DNA from: Paenibacillus sp. PvR098
Lineage (GTDB): Bacteria > Bacillota > Bacilli > Paenibacillales > NBRC-103111
Length of the DNA stretch: 64,000 bases
Reading direction: 5' to 3'
Assembly (NCBI RefSeq): GCF_017833255.1
Contig: NZ_JAFIBU010000001.1
Coordinates: 1,240,001-1,304,000 of the forward strand
The position numbers and the translations under genes are program-made. The notes beneath the pieces were generated by a model that saw only the letters and a program-made list of their open reading frames with translations, ran no database searches and had not been told where the DNA came from. Shown one piece after another: positions 16,152-25,647 of this stretch (position 1 is its first letter; each line of letters begins with the position of its first letter).

Positions 16152-16748
16152 TTAAGCTTGTTTTTTGGCACCCAGCTTGTTTTCTTTCCCATTTAGCAGC
16201 TTCACAATATTGCTTCGGTGTTTGACCCACGCGAAAACAAAGAGAAGCAGGCTGAGCACAAGAAATTCATTAGGCAAGTCCATGAACCAAATAAATATCG
16301 GTAAGAGGGCGGTAAACAAAAGTGATCCTAATGAAACATATCGGGTCAAAACAATGGTCAGTACAGCGATAATCCCTGCATAAAGTGTTGGAAGAAAAGC
16401 AAGCGTCGCCATAACGCCCACGGTTGTCGCTATTCCTTTGCCACCGCGGAAGCCGAAGAAGATCGGCCAGTTATGTCCTATGATGACACTTACACCTGCG
16501 AGCACCTCGAATAAGGAATCTCCCCCGCTTAGAAGGCTGCCGATCCATACGGCAGCCATCCCTTTAATCATATCCAGTAAAAGCACGGCTATTCCCGGAC
16601 CTTTGCCGAGCACCCGCATCGTATTGGTAGCCCCAGCATTTCCGCTTCCGTGCTGCCGGATATCGATACCTTTCAACAGCTTTCCAGCTAAATAACTGAA
16701 GCTCACCGAGCCGAGCAAGTACCCGATCACAAGTGACAATAAGCTCAT
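16152..16748 (-). CDS. plsY: Acyl-phosphate:glycerol-3-phosphate acyltransferase PlsY
   Basis: A 198-aa membrane enzyme with five or so hydrophobic helices. It acylates glycerol-3-phosphate from acyl-phosphate at the inner face of the membrane. GYLLGSVSFSYLAGK, RQHGSGNAGATNTMR and FFGFRGGKGIATTVG are the three conserved cytosolic loops. A TTG one codon upstream (16751) has slightly better spacing to AGGAG and could be the true start. It is paired with gpsA. Confidence 0.95.
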   Translation of the reverse strand: MSLLSLVIGYLLGSVSFSYLAGKLLKGIDIRQHGSGNAGATNTMRVLGKGPGIAVLLLDMIKGMAAVWIGSLLSGGDSLFEVLAGVSVIIGHNWPIFFGFRGGKGIATTVGVMATLAFLPTLYAGIIAVLTIVLTRYVSLGSLLFTALLPIFIWFMDLPNEFLVLSLLLFVFAWVKHRSNIVKLLNGKENKLGAKKQA

Positions 16749-16762
16749 CAAGACACGCTCTC

Positions 16763-18085
16763 CTACCCTTCTTCAGACTTGCGCCGCATAAACATCCGAA
16801 CAGGAGTCCCCTCAAAGCTGAAAGCACCGCGGATTTTATTTTCCAAATACCTTTGGTAAGAGAAGTGCATAAGCTCCGGTTCGTTAACAAAAAAGACGAA
16901 GGTCGGGGGCTTTACTGCCACTTGGGTGGCATAGTTGATTTTCAGGCGCTTCCCTTTATCCGTCGGTGGAGGGTTGATGGCAACCGCATCAGAAATCACA
17001 TCGTTCAGAACATGTGTCTGAATTCGAAGCGAATGCTGCTCCGCCACATGTGTAACGATAGGGAACAGCTTATGCAGCCTTTGTTTTGTTTTGGCTGATA
17101 GATAAACAACAGGCGCATAGGTCATAAACAAAAAGTGATCACGGATTTTCTGTGTAAACTGATGCATCGTCTTGTCGTCCTTATCCACGATATCCCATTT
17201 GTTTACCACAAAAATAGCTGCTTTACCCGCTTCGTGTGCATACCCTGCGATGTGCTTATCCTGCTCGATGATCCCTTCTTCTCCGTCGATGACGACCAGG
17301 ACGACGTCAGCACGTTCAATTGCCTTCATAGCCCGCATGACGCTGTATTTCTCAGTCGTTTCGTACACTTTACCCCGCTTGCGCATACCCGCCGTATCAA
17401 TGATCACGTACTTCTGACCATCCTTCTCAAACGGTGTATCAATAGCATCCCGGGTCGTACCGGCTACATCGCTGACAATGACCCGCTCTTCACCGAGAAT
17501 CGCATTCACAAGCGAAGACTTCCCGACATTGGGTCGCCCGATCAGCGCCACCTTGATAACGTCTTCGCCATATTCTTCCTCGGAGGTATCTGGAAAATGC
17601 TTGCTCACAACCTCCAATAAATCGCCTATACCTGTTCCGTGCGAGCCGGAGATCCCTACAATTTCACCAAATCCAAGACTATAGAATTCATAAATATCGT
17701 CTACCCGCTGTAAGTTGTCCACTTTATTGACGGCAACAACAACCGGCTTTTTCGCTCGAAACAACAGCTCTGCAACCTCGCTGTCAGTAGGTGTGATACC
17801 TGCTTTGGCATCCACCATAAAAACAATGACGTCAGCTTCCTCAATGGCGAGCTCCGCTTGCACACGGACGGAGCGAAGGATATGATCATCTCCGTCAATT
17901 TCAATCCCGCCGGTATCGATGACGCTAAACTCCTGCTCCAGAAATTCTCCCGTACCGTACAGACGATCACGAGTCACCCCAGGTTTATCTTCCACAATAG
18001 CTAGCTTGTCGCCGATGATTCGGTTAAATATTGTCGATTTACCCACATTCGGACGCCCGACAATGGCTATGATTGGTCTTGCCAT
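16763..18085 (-). CDS. der: GTPase Der (EngA)
   Basis: A 440-aa tandem GTPase required for 50S ribosome assembly. Two complete G domains are visible: GRPNVGKST near residue 10 with DTPG-like VIDTGG, and [18 protein letters not shown] near 180 with DTAGMRK. The NKVD/NKWD specificity motifs and the C-terminal KH-like domain (about 350-440) are present. The ATG at 18085 follows AGAAGGGAATG. Its place upstream of plsY-gpsA matches B. subtilis. Confidence 0.97.
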   Translation of the reverse strand: MARPIIAIVGRPNVGKSTIFNRIIGDKLAIVEDKPGVTRDRLYGTGEFLEQEFSVIDTGGIEIDGDDHILRSVRVQAELAIEEADVIVFMVDAKAGITPTDSEVAELLFRAKKPVVVAVNKVDNLQRVDDIYEFYSLGFGEIVGISGSHGTGIGDLLEVVSKHFPDTSEEEYGEDVIKVALIGRPNVGKSSLVNAILGEERVIVSDVAGTTRDAIDTPFEKDGQKYVIIDTAGMRKRGKVYETTEKYSVMRAMKAIERADVVLVVIDGEEGIIEQDKHIAGYAHEAGKAAIFVVNKWDIVDKDDKTMHQFTQKIRDHFLFMTYAPVVYLSAKTKQRLHKLFPIVTHVAEQHSLRIQTHVLNDVISDAVAINPPPTDKGKRLKINYATQVAVKPPTFVFFVNEPELMHFSYQRYLENKIRGAFSFEGTPVRMFMRRKSEEG

Positions 18086-18230
18086 GCACTTCATTCCCTT
18101 CTAAATAACAAAACTATTCACTCTGCTTATACAGCTTATGTATTTGTATTGATAATTAGCTATTAAGCCGACCAACATTCGATTTCAATCAATGATGGGA
18201 CACCACGTTCCGAGGTCGTTTTTCGCGCAA

Positions 18231-18268
18231 TATCATAGCTTTCGAGCTTGGCTCATAAGCTATGATAG
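18231..18268. other. Inverted repeat in the gap upstream of der
   Basis: TATCATAGCTT and AAGCTATGATA form an 11-bp stem with a 15-nt loop in the 227-nt gap between the broken gene at 18313 and der. It has no T-tract on either strand, so it is either a weak terminator for the upstream unit or an operator. I see no gene in this gap. Confidence 0.45.
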
Positions 18269-18312
18269 TATATCAAAATAATATGATTAAGTAAATGAAT
18301 TGTAGCTGCGGG

Positions 18313-18544
18313 TCAGTCTTTACGATCGACAATGATAATAGTACCATTTTGCAAATCATGGGCTGGGGCGTCCATGGTTTTTTCCAGCCTTAAAAGCCAG
18401 CTGCTGCTGTTCTTCCGGGCTGCATCCGCTTCAGTCGGCATCCTTACCGTACTCTCCAGAAATAGGTGAACGCATAGCCACCCACTGAGCTTTCTCAGGA
18501 TTTCGTTGAAGAAGGAGTAGCACCGCAAGTCGGCCGTCATTCAT
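18313..18544 (-). pseudogene. Possible remnant of a YIEGIA-capping-type small protein
   Basis: An open frame of 75 codons ends LEKTMDAPAHDLQNGTIIIV, which resembles the C-terminus of the small capping-complex subunit found beside YIEGIA proteins in Paenibacillus. Just upstream the expected sequence continues in another frame (PEEQQQLAFK), and a GG-Y-A-F-like stretch sits in the third frame. The ATG at 18544 heads a frame that stops after about 38 codons. No YIEGIA gene is next to it, although yphA and der are in the expected places. Recognition is tentative. Confidence 0.35.
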
Positions 18545-18625
18545 GTCGAGCTTGTCTAGCGACACTAAAAGATAGCAAGCACCCCCTCATCACGGTACAC
18601 ACAACAAATGTGCAATAACTACTTC

Positions 18626-19252
18626 TTAATTTTTTCGCTCTCGGATCGTATTCCAGACATATATGCATGCTTTTTTACATCCGGCCGTCGCTGATTCCAG
18701 GGCAAGCGAGCTTCCTCTCACCGCATATACGGTCAGCCACCAAGCATCCTGAAATCCGGCATGGCCTATCACGATATTCGTTTGATCCCGATGGGAATAC
18801 GCGAACATCCCTTCACCAATTACAAGCCCTAACGAAAGAACCGCCACTTGATACGCGGGCCAACGCAGAAGCGCGGAGGCGAGCAGCCCGATGAACAAAG
18901 CCATTGTCCACTCTGGACTGAACACGATAATCGCCGGGGCTAAATGGATCGTTTCCTTCATAAAGAAAAAAACAGAGCCAAGCAATAGTCCCACAGAAAA
19001 CAGATGAAGACGTAACAGCACCCCGCGTGTTAGAAAAAGAATCAGAAACGAAATCGCTAGAAGAAGCGGAACGCACCCGTATATTCTCCAATGCTCTAGT
19101 GTAAAGCTCCACCGCTGGAGAAGCAGCCAACCAACAAAAAAAAGAAGTAGACTCAAATGAGTAATACCTCTTAATATGATGTCTTTCCAACCACTGGCGA
19201 ACAAAATCAGCGAAACAACAATTAATAATAAGGACACATAGCCCGCGTTCAT
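18626..19252 (-). CDS. YphA-like polytopic membrane protein
   Basis: A 208-aa very hydrophobic protein with about six membrane helices and a short C-terminal tail. Size and position between fni/rpsA and der fit B. subtilis yphA, whose function is unknown. Start is uncertain: the ATG at 19252 follows GGGGTGATGCG, while the frame can extend to 19306, which would add a charged MESHTKGKRR head. No enzymatic motif seen. Confidence 0.7.
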   Translation of the reverse strand: MNAGYVSLLLIVVSLILFASGWKDIILRGITHLSLLLFFVGWLLLQRWSFTLEHWRIYGCVPLLLAISFLILFLTRGVLLRLHLFSVGLLLGSVFFFMKETIHLAPAIIVFSPEWTMALFIGLLASALLRWPAYQVAVLSLGLVIGEGMFAYSHRDQTNIVIGHAGFQDAWWLTVYAVRGSSLALESATAGCKKACIYVWNTIRERKN

Positions 19253-19318
19253 TCGCATCACCCCAAGAGTAAACACTCGTCTCTTACCCTTAGTATGGCT
19301 TTCCATATTTGGTTTTAG

Positions 19319-20392
19319 TCAAAGCTTCTGATATCCCGCACGGATAGCGTATGAGCCCAGCTCAATACCTCGGGCAGCGCACCACTCGGCCGTTTCTCCG
19401 GTAATGACAACCGGCATCTCTCGCAGACGCTCCACTCTCTTTGCTCCCATTGCGGTCATTAAAAGTCGGAGTTCCTCGTGGAGCGACAGGATATGAGTTG
19501 TGAGCGCTTCCGTTCCATGCTCACGAAGAACTTTCAGAAGTGAGCCTGCCATGCCAACGGCAGATGCACCCAAGGTTAAAGCTTTACAAATATCAAATGC
19601 CCTGGAGATTCCCCCTGTAGCAACAATAAACACGGCCCCATGATTATGCTTCTTCGCTTCCAGCACTTCAAGTAGTGATGTGGTTGTCTTACAACCCCAG
19701 TCGTTCAACCACTCCATAGGTACATTACGACGGGCATTCTCAATCGCCGCAAAGTTGGTTCCGCCTGCGCCCCCGACATCGATTATTCGCACACCGCAGC
19801 GGAATAAGGCTTCTGCGCTTTCCTTTACCATACCAAATCCGACTTCCTTCACCATCACGGGCACTCCAACCCGTTCAACGATGGTTTGGACTCGATCCAG
19901 CATTCCGTTGAAATCGCGGTCTCCTTCTGGCATGATCAGCTCCTGCATGACGTTTAAATGAATTTGTAGAGCGTCCGCCTGAAGCATATCCACAGCGCGT
20001 AAGGCCTGCTCCAGCGTAGCTTCACTCCCTAAATTCCCGAACACGACCCCCCTGGGATTTACGTTGCGAACAATCCGGTAGCTTGATTCCACCTCCGGAT
20101 TTTTAATCGCCGACATTTGTGAACCTACAGCCATAGCCAGACCTGTCTCTCTTGCCGCTACCGCCAGCTCTCGGTTTATTTCTTCCGTCTCATGAGCCCC
20201 TCCGGTCATCGCATTAATAACAATCGGCGAGCTCAAATTGAGTTCGCCGATTGCGGTTTCTAACGATATTTGATCCGAAGAAATGCCGGGGAGACAGTTA
20301 TGGATCAGCTTGACGTCACGGAAGCCATGCTCACCGCTCTGACCAAGCTGCAGTGCATGATGTACATGCTCCATTTTCCTTGGTATTCGCAC
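19319..20392 (-). CDS. fni: Type 2 isopentenyl-diphosphate delta-isomerase
   Basis: A 357-aa FMN/NADPH-dependent TIM-barrel enzyme that interconverts IPP and DMAPP. RKMEHVHHALQ at the start, INAMTGGAHETEEINRELA, VFGNLGSEATLEQA and IIDVGGAGGTNFAAIE (phosphate/flavin binding) are diagnostic. The GTG at 20392 has GAGG 7 nt upstream and is needed for the conserved RKxEH start. It supplies isoprenoid precursors, as used by HepS-HepT in this window. Confidence 0.95.
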   Translation of the reverse strand: MRIPRKMEHVHHALQLGQSGEHGFRDVKLIHNCLPGISSDQISLETAIGELNLSSPIVINAMTGGAHETEEINRELAVAARETGLAMAVGSQMSAIKNPEVESSYRIVRNVNPRGVVFGNLGSEATLEQALRAVDMLQADALQIHLNVMQELIMPEGDRDFNGMLDRVQTIVERVGVPVMVKEVGFGMVKESAEALFRCGVRIIDVGGAGGTNFAAIENARRNVPMEWLNDWGCKTTTSLLEVLEAKKHNHGAVFIVATGGISRAFDICKALTLGASAVGMAGSLLKVLREHGTEALTTHILSLHEELRLLMTAMGAKRVERLREMPVVITGETAEWCAARGIELGSYAIRAGYQKL

Positions 20393-20420
20393 CCGTATTC
20401 CTCATTTCAGCAAAAATTAC

Positions 20421-21623
20421 TTATTTGAATTTGCTTAATTTATCGCCAAAGCGCTCACCGAGCGTTAAGTTCAAGCTCTGCAGCTCTTCGTGAGAAACAG
20501 ACTCTCTTCTAGGTGATCTTTCTCTTTCCGCTCTCGGTTCGCGTGCAGGTGCTTCTTCGGTTTCTTTAATGCTCAAGGAAATGCGCTTTTCATCGATGTT
20601 GATGTCAAGCACCTTCGCCTGAACCTCTTGACCTTCTTTCAGTACTTCAAACGGAGTAGCGATATGACGATGAGCGATTTGGGAAATGTGGACCAAGCCT
20701 TCAACACCTGGAGCCACTTCGATAAACGCTCCGAATTGCACAAGGCGCTTCACTGTACCCGTAACGATATCGCCAATTTTAATTTTGTTCTGCACTTGCT
20801 GCCAAGGCCCTGGCTGAGTAGCTCTAATGCTCAAGGAAATACGCTCGTTTTCCGGATCTACCTTCAGCACTTGAACTTGAACCTGGTCGCCTTCCTTCAC
20901 TACTTCGGACGGGCTTTCAACATGGTGCCAAGCCATTTCGGAAATATGAACAAGGCCATCTACTCCGCCGATATCGATGAATGCGCCGAACTGCGTCAAA
21001 CGTTGAACCGTACCGGTCAACTCTTGACCAACAGAAATCTGGGATAGAACATCCTTTTTCTGAACATCAAATTCTTCATCCAATACATCTTTTTGAGAAA
21101 GAATGACTTTATTTTTTTCACGATCCATTTCTTTCACGCGCAAACGCAGTGTACGCCCTTTGTAGTCGCTGAAATCCTCAACAAAAGTGCGCTCCACCAT
21201 GGAAGCCGGAACGAAACCTCGAAGACCTACGTCTACAACCAAGCCGCCTTTAACGACTTCAGCAACTTTTGCTTCCAGAATCGTTTTGTTTTCCATATCA
21301 CTCGCCAGCTTCTCCCAAGCTTTCTCGCTGTCGATGGCACGTTTGGAAAGCACTAGCTTTTCTTTGTTGTCGTCAATCGTCAATACCTTCAGTTCAACCT
21401 CTTGACCGACTTCAATACCTTCACCCGCGTTATCCAGTTGAAGTGAAGACAATTCACGTACAGGGATTACGCCGTCATATTTGTAGCCTACATCGACAAA
21501 CGCTTGATCGGCATCAACTTTAATGACCTTACCTTTAACGATATCACCCTTCTTAACAATGACGACGTTCGCCATAGACTCTTCCTGTGATACCTCTTGC
21601 TGCACATTAGTTTCTTCTGACAT
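20421..21623 (-). CDS. rpsA: 30S ribosomal protein S1 homologue
   Basis: A 400-aa protein with four S1 RNA-binding repeats (roughly 20-90, 108-173, 194-262, 279-348), each with a GxVxxxxxxGAFV-type core such as GTVQRLTQFGAFIDIGGVDG. It ends in a charged arginine-rich tail. The four-domain form is typical of low-GC Gram-positives (YpfD in B. subtilis), where it is probably not an essential ribosomal S1. AAGGAGG precedes the ATG. Order cmk-plsC-rpsA is conserved. Confidence 0.93.
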   Translation of the reverse strand: MSEETNVQQEVSQEESMANVVIVKKGDIVKGKVIKVDADQAFVDVGYKYDGVIPVRELSSLQLDNAGEGIEVGQEVELKVLTIDDNKEKLVLSKRAIDSEKAWEKLASDMENKTILEAKVAEVVKGGLVVDVGLRGFVPASMVERTFVEDFSDYKGRTLRLRVKEMDREKNKVILSQKDVLDEEFDVQKKDVLSQISVGQELTGTVQRLTQFGAFIDIGGVDGLVHISEMAWHHVESPSEVVKEGDQVQVQVLKVDPENERISLSIRATQPGPWQQVQNKIKIGDIVTGTVKRLVQFGAFIEVAPGVEGLVHISQIAHRHIATPFEVLKEGQEVQAKVLDINIDEKRISLSIKETEEAPAREPRAERERSPRRESVSHEELQSLNLTLGERFGDKLSKFK

Positions 21624-21707
21624 TTCAATTACCTCCTTAACGACCTAACCACAGTAATGTATTTGAGAAAAAAATTACATCATCTTTTTTAAGTATGCCA
21701 CAATCTC

Positions 21708-22289
21708 TTACTTCGATTCGTGCTGCTTTACCATAGCACGGATGGTACTCATAATTTTGTCAGTAGCCCGCTCCAGCCCTTCCGGTCCGCTATCTGCAAA
21801 TTCGGTAATGTCGACCGGCGGTCCATAAACCACTTTCATACGGCTAAATGGTTTGTAGCTGCCGACAATGGCTGCGGGAATGACGGTCGCGCCAGCTTTG
21901 AGCGCTAGACTGGCCGCCCCTTTCTTCCCCATGCCTCCGGCATTGCTGCGTGTGCCTTCTGGAAAGATGCCGAGCATATTGCCGTCTCTTAACAGTTGCA
22001 AAGAGAGTCGAATCGATTCTTTACTCACGCCGCCGCGTTTGACTGGAAATGCACCGATTCTCGGAAGCACATAACTTAAGACGGGAGCTTGGAACAGCTC
22101 GGCTTTGGCCATATAGTGAACTTTACGCTCAATTAGTGAGCCTAAAACCGGAGGATCCCAATTGCTTGTGTGATTGGCGCAGAGCACCACCGCACCGTCC
22201 TTAGGGATGTTCTCTTTTCCCTCGGCCTGCAGACGGAATAAAATTCGGAACAAAAAACGGAAAATACCACGAAAAAACGTATAGAGCAT
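21708..22289 (-). CDS. plsC: 1-acyl-sn-glycerol-3-phosphate acyltransferase
   Basis: A 193-aa membrane-associated enzyme that makes phosphatidic acid from lysophosphatidic acid. The HX4D motif is in CANHTSNWDPPVLG and the second block is GIFPEGTRSN. The frame opens 30 codons earlier inside cmk, but the ATG at 22289 starts 2 nt after the cmk stop and gives the normal length with an N-terminal amphipathic/hydrophobic segment (FRFLFRILFRL). Confidence 0.93.
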   Translation of the reverse strand: MLYTFFRGIFRFLFRILFRLQAEGKENIPKDGAVVLCANHTSNWDPPVLGSLIERKVHYMAKAELFQAPVLSYVLPRIGAFPVKRGGVSKESIRLSLQLLRDGNMLGIFPEGTRSNAGGMGKKGAASLALKAGATVIPAAIVGSYKPFSRMKVVYGPPVDITEFADSGPEGLERATDKIMSTIRAMVKQHESK

Positions 22290-22291
22290 TC

Positions 22292-22972
22292 CTAATTCAC
22301 CCCACTTACTCGGGTCTTGCAGAGTTCCAATATGCGATCTACCACCTCGGGTATCGTCATCTCGGTCGTGTCCAACCATACGGCATCCAGTGCCTTCACA
22401 AGTGGTGAAGCTTCCCGTTGTTCATCCATACGGTCTCTCTCCGCAATTTCTTGTTCCAAACGGTCTAGCGTAATATCCGGCCTGTCACCGCTTACTTCCT
22501 TGAGTCGGCGTTCCGCCCGAACCCTGACGCTGGCGGTCAGAAATATTTTCAATTCGGCTTCCGGTAATACATGACTGCCGATATCGCGGCCATCCATAAC
22601 GACGCCTTTCATTTTCGCCAGTTCCTTTTGCTTCGCGGTTAAAATACTGCGGATTTCTGCGATGGAAGCAATCCGTGATACATTCCCGGTTACTTCCGCC
22701 GAACGGATCATACCCGTAACGTCTTGGCCATCCACGTAAACCAACTGACCGTGATCGCCAGAGACTAGACGAATATCCAAGCGTTCCGTCAAAGCAATCA
22801 TGTCCGCCGTTTGTTCCAGTGGAAGGCCTTGCTGCAAAATACTCCAAGTAACGGCCCTGTACATAGCACCCGTATCCACATACACGAAACTGAGTGCATT
22901 GGCTACGAGACGAGCGATGGTGCTTTTCCCCGCTCCTGCCGGACCGTCGATGGCGATGTTAAACTTATCCAA
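22292..22972 (-). CDS. cmk: Cytidylate kinase
   Basis: A 226-aa kinase phosphorylating CMP and dCMP with ATP. The P-loop IDGPAGAGKSTIARLVA is at the start and GRDIGSHVLPEAELKIFLTA and RDRMDEQREASPL further on fit the family. The TTG start at 22972 has AAGGAGG 8 nt upstream. It lies 2 nt before plsC and upstream of rpsA, as in B. subtilis. Confidence 0.96.
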   Translation of the reverse strand: MDKFNIAIDGPAGAGKSTIARLVANALSFVYVDTGAMYRAVTWSILQQGLPLEQTADMIALTERLDIRLVSGDHGQLVYVDGQDVTGMIRSAEVTGNVSRIASIAEIRSILTAKQKELAKMKGVVMDGRDIGSHVLPEAELKIFLTASVRVRAERRLKEVSGDRPDITLDRLEQEIAERDRMDEQREASPLVKALDAVWLDTTEMTIPEVVDRILELCKTRVSGVN

Positions 22973-23013
22973 GATGCGGCCTCCTTAACACAATAAAGCG
23001 GACGAGCATTTTG

Positions 23014-23035
23014 AAAAAAAAACAGGCCGAAGCCC
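23014..23035 (-). terminator. Terminator after ypfB-like gene
   Basis: A short GC-rich hairpin with a TTCG tetraloop (AGGGCTTCGGCCT) followed by nine T on the minus strand, between the ypfB-like stop and cmk. Confidence 0.75.
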
Positions 23036-23080
23036 TAACTAAAGAAAATTATACCATAGTTTTCAGCTTGAAGCAAAACT

Positions 23081-23320
23081 CTAGTCCTCATTCTCTTTCA
23101 TAACCGGAGTGAGAGCTGCCGAATACGGATTGCCCTCGAGCCGCTCTACTTTCACCATGAGATAGCGGATCTGCGGATGCTGCAGCAGCAATTGAGATAA
23201 AACCAAGGCTAGCAAAAGAACGAGCAGCACGAAGCCGATCGCTTTCTCAACCCTGTTCGTAAATCGTAAAAATAAGTCTTCATACCTATTCTCCGCTTCC
23301 GTTCGTGCGTTTGGCTCCAT
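23081..23320 (-). CDS. YpfB-like small membrane protein
   Basis: A 79-aa protein with one membrane helix (about 29-46, GFVLLVLLLALVLSQLLL) flanked by charged ends. Its position between the PilZ gene (ypfA type) and cmk matches B. subtilis ypfB (DUF5359). The ATG at 23320 is chosen over a GTG three codons upstream. No function known. Confidence 0.65.
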   Translation of the reverse strand: MEPNARTEAENRYEDLFLRFTNRVEKAIGFVLLVLLLALVLSQLLLQHPQIRYLMVKVERLEGNPYSAALTPVMKENED

Positions 23321-23381
23321 GCACGCCACCCCATCTCATTTTTGGGAGGTAGTATACCCGGGTTTGCGGAAAATATGCATT

Positions 23382-24035
23382 TTAATTTTTACGAATTTCG
23401 AACTGGCGTTCGAAACAGAAGCGGATGATCTTTTGTCGTTCGCGGTCGCTTATTTCCGAATACCTGAGCATGACTTGCTGTTTCCCCGCATCGAGCAGCT
23501 TCACCCGCACGATTTCGCTTTTGAACGGTACATGCTCGATTTGTCCGTTCTTATAGTGAATCAACAGCCAGCAGGTTACCGTTTGACCCGCGTTCGCCGG
23601 AATGTATCCATCGCACAAAAAGGAAATGCCTCCACCGCCGACATCGTCCGTCAGTGTGACAAACTGCAGCTGCTCGGAGATTTTAACCGCAATCTCAAGT
23701 TCGGCAGGCACGCGCAAAAAGCTTCTTCTTTGCACCTTCGTTATGGATCTCAGCTCTGGCTTTTTAATGCGGACAAGCCTGACTACGTCATCTAAAAATC
23801 CGATAACCGCTGTATTAAAATAATGTTTCACACCGTCTTCAGTGATAAAATGAGCTGAAAGCTCATCTCCTTGGTACAGACGTTTAAGGTGACCCGTATT
23901 GTCATCGATCGGAACCTCCATACTGATGTAGGTCTCCGCTAAATCCGCAATTCTGGACTTATACTCCTTTTTCGCTTCTTCTTCATCAATGGAGTTGATT
24001 TGTATATATAATAATTGGTTTATTTTTGGAAGCAA
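23382..24035 (-). CDS. PilZ-domain c-di-GMP-binding protein (YpfA/MotI/YcgR type)
   Basis: A 217-aa protein with an N-terminal YcgR-like beta domain (about 1-95) and a C-terminal PilZ domain. The Arg-rich c-di-GMP loop VQRRSFLRVP is intact. The second motif, normally (D/N)xSxxG, reads DVGGGG, so the Ser is a Gly. The B. subtilis homologue slows flagella when c-di-GMP rises. TTG start behind GGGAGG. The substitution may lower affinity, but this is inference. Confidence 0.85.
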   Translation of the reverse strand: MLPKINQLLYIQINSIDEEEAKKEYKSRIADLAETYISMEVPIDDNTGHLKRLYQGDELSAHFITEDGVKHYFNTAVIGFLDDVVRLVRIKKPELRSITKVQRRSFLRVPAELEIAVKISEQLQFVTLTDDVGGGGISFLCDGYIPANAGQTVTCWLLIHYKNGQIEHVPFKSEIVRVKLLDAGKQQVMLRYSEISDRERQKIIRFCFERQFEIRKN

Positions 24036-24137
24036 TGACCGCTACCTCCCTATGTGCTTATCTCCTGGTACTTATGTACTAAGCAGGTTATCCGACTATT
24101 ATAGGCATTTCAAGCACATATGGGAAGAGGAGCAATG

Positions 24138-24167
24138 GAAAAAGCCCTTAAGCGAACTTAGGGCTTT
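24138..24167 (-). terminator. Terminator of ypeB
   Basis: AAGCCCTAAG and CTTAAGGGCTT form an almost perfect stem with a TTCG-like loop, followed by TTTTTCC on the minus strand. Confidence 0.85.
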
Positions 24168-24176
24168 CCATACGGC

Positions 24177-25535
24177 CTATTGACTCACAGCAGCTTCTTG
24201 CTGTCCTATTTGATCGATTTTCTCTTCCGCACCGGAATCCGCATTGATGTAAACACGGTACTTGCCTCCATTGACATTGCCGATATACTGGTAGCACAAT
24301 ACTTCTTCCTCGATATCGTTACGAATCAGCGCTTTGTTAACGCTGGTTACCTGGAAGTTCGGGCTTAACGTTTTGAGCGCTTCCTCATTCGTCAACTTCG
24401 GCGCCGGCAACTGTCGATCTTTCTTATCGAAAACGTAATCGGTTGCCTCAAGCCCGGTGACTTCCCCATTGTCCAATGCTACTCTGACGGCTACCTTCTC
24501 CAAATAATTGATCACATCGTCGTTGGTACGGGCGGCAAACGTGAGATTAGCTATGTTATTGTATTCGTCATAGCTGACCGCGGTCATATCCTTATAGTTA
24601 TGTTCGTCGAGAAATTGTGCCGCAATGTCTCTGGCTTGACGCAGATCAAGCTTCTTCTCAGGAACGTCGCGGGTTGCCGAGAACGATAGGAGCTGACCGC
24701 CTTTAGTGGAGAAATCCATATAGATTCCATCTTGTGAGCCATCTCTTGGAGCGCTCACGCTGAACGAATGGTATTCCGTTCCGGCCCCGTTTTCAACCAC
24801 CTGAAGCTTGGAAGCGTCTTGAATGCCGAGGAATTGGGCTGCTTTTTGTTTCACATCTTCCGCCGAAACCTCTGGACCGGAGAGCATGTTAATATCTCTT
24901 TTCTGGTACATACTCATGACGGCAGGGCTCCAATTGATCTCTGGATATTCGCTTACTTTTTTATCCATTGAAGAGAAGCCGTCGATAATGGCGTTGTCAT
25001 GTGGTTCTTTACTAGATGCGAGAGCAAGCTCCACGTCCATCCAACGCAAATTGTTTTGAAGTACTTTCGTCTGGACGTTACGCAGGTCTTTGGATATTTC
25101 GGTTGAATGTTTATACAGGACATTCAACGTTTTCAATTCCTGCTCGTCCAGTGGCTGCTTGCCCAGGTCACGAACGGCTGCTCGATAAGAAAAATTAGAG
25201 ATTCTGGACAAAAAATCTTCCGTCTTACTGAACGGTAGCATAGTAAGCGGCAGTTGGCTGATCTCATTCTGCGCTTGACTGGTAATACGCCAAACATTGA
25301 TCAGCCCTTTCTTGTAAGCATCTTGCGAGGTCGAATTCACAGCGAGCGTATTACCGAGCTCCGAATGCAGCTTGTCCATATGGAATGATAAGTCGTGAAA
25401 CGCTCGTTGATATTGATTTTCCGCCTTCATCAAAACAGTGTTCTTTTCCTGATGCTCCAAGTAACCCCATACGCCGGTACCGATGAGCGCCAATAAAAGA
25501 AACGGAAACATGACGATACTCAATCTTTTGTACAT
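24177..25535 (-). CDS. ypeB: Germination protein YpeB
   Basis: A 452-aa protein close to the usual 450. It has one N-terminal membrane helix (about 6-24), a helical middle and C-terminal PepSY-like repeats (KKLDLRQARDIAAQFLDEH). YpeB is needed for stability or localisation of the cortex-lytic enzyme SleB in the spore. The ATG at 25535 follows AAGGGAG; an upstream extension of 32 codons is rejected. The normal neighbour sleB is not here: a 54-aa zinc-ribbon gene lies between prsW and ypeB. Confidence 0.93.
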   Translation of the reverse strand: MYKRLSIVMFPFLLLALIGTGVWGYLEHQEKNTVLMKAENQYQRAFHDLSFHMDKLHSELGNTLAVNSTSQDAYKKGLINVWRITSQAQNEISQLPLTMLPFSKTEDFLSRISNFSYRAAVRDLGKQPLDEQELKTLNVLYKHSTEISKDLRNVQTKVLQNNLRWMDVELALASSKEPHDNAIIDGFSSMDKKVSEYPEINWSPAVMSMYQKRDINMLSGPEVSAEDVKQKAAQFLGIQDASKLQVVENGAGTEYHSFSVSAPRDGSQDGIYMDFSTKGGQLLSFSATRDVPEKKLDLRQARDIAAQFLDEHNYKDMTAVSYDEYNNIANLTFAARTNDDVINYLEKVAVRVALDNGEVTGLEATDYVFDKKDRQLPAPKLTNEEALKTLSPNFQVTSVNKALIRNDIEEEVLCYQYIGNVNGGKYRVYINADSGAEEKIDQIGQQEAAVSQ

Positions 25536-25609
25536 TTTCGACAATCTCCCTTCATCAGCAAAACTTGGGCTTAGTTTGCGCCTGAAGGTAGAACCTTTAT
25601 ACAACAACG

Positions 25610-25639
25610 TATAAAGAAAAAGAGTCGGCATATGCCGAC
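25610..25639 (-). terminator. Terminator after the zinc-ribbon gene
   Basis: A perfect palindromic stem (GTCGGCATATGCCGAC) followed by TCTTTTTCTTT on the minus strand, 9 nt after the stop. Confidence 0.85.
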
Positions 25640-25647
25640 CCTACGTT

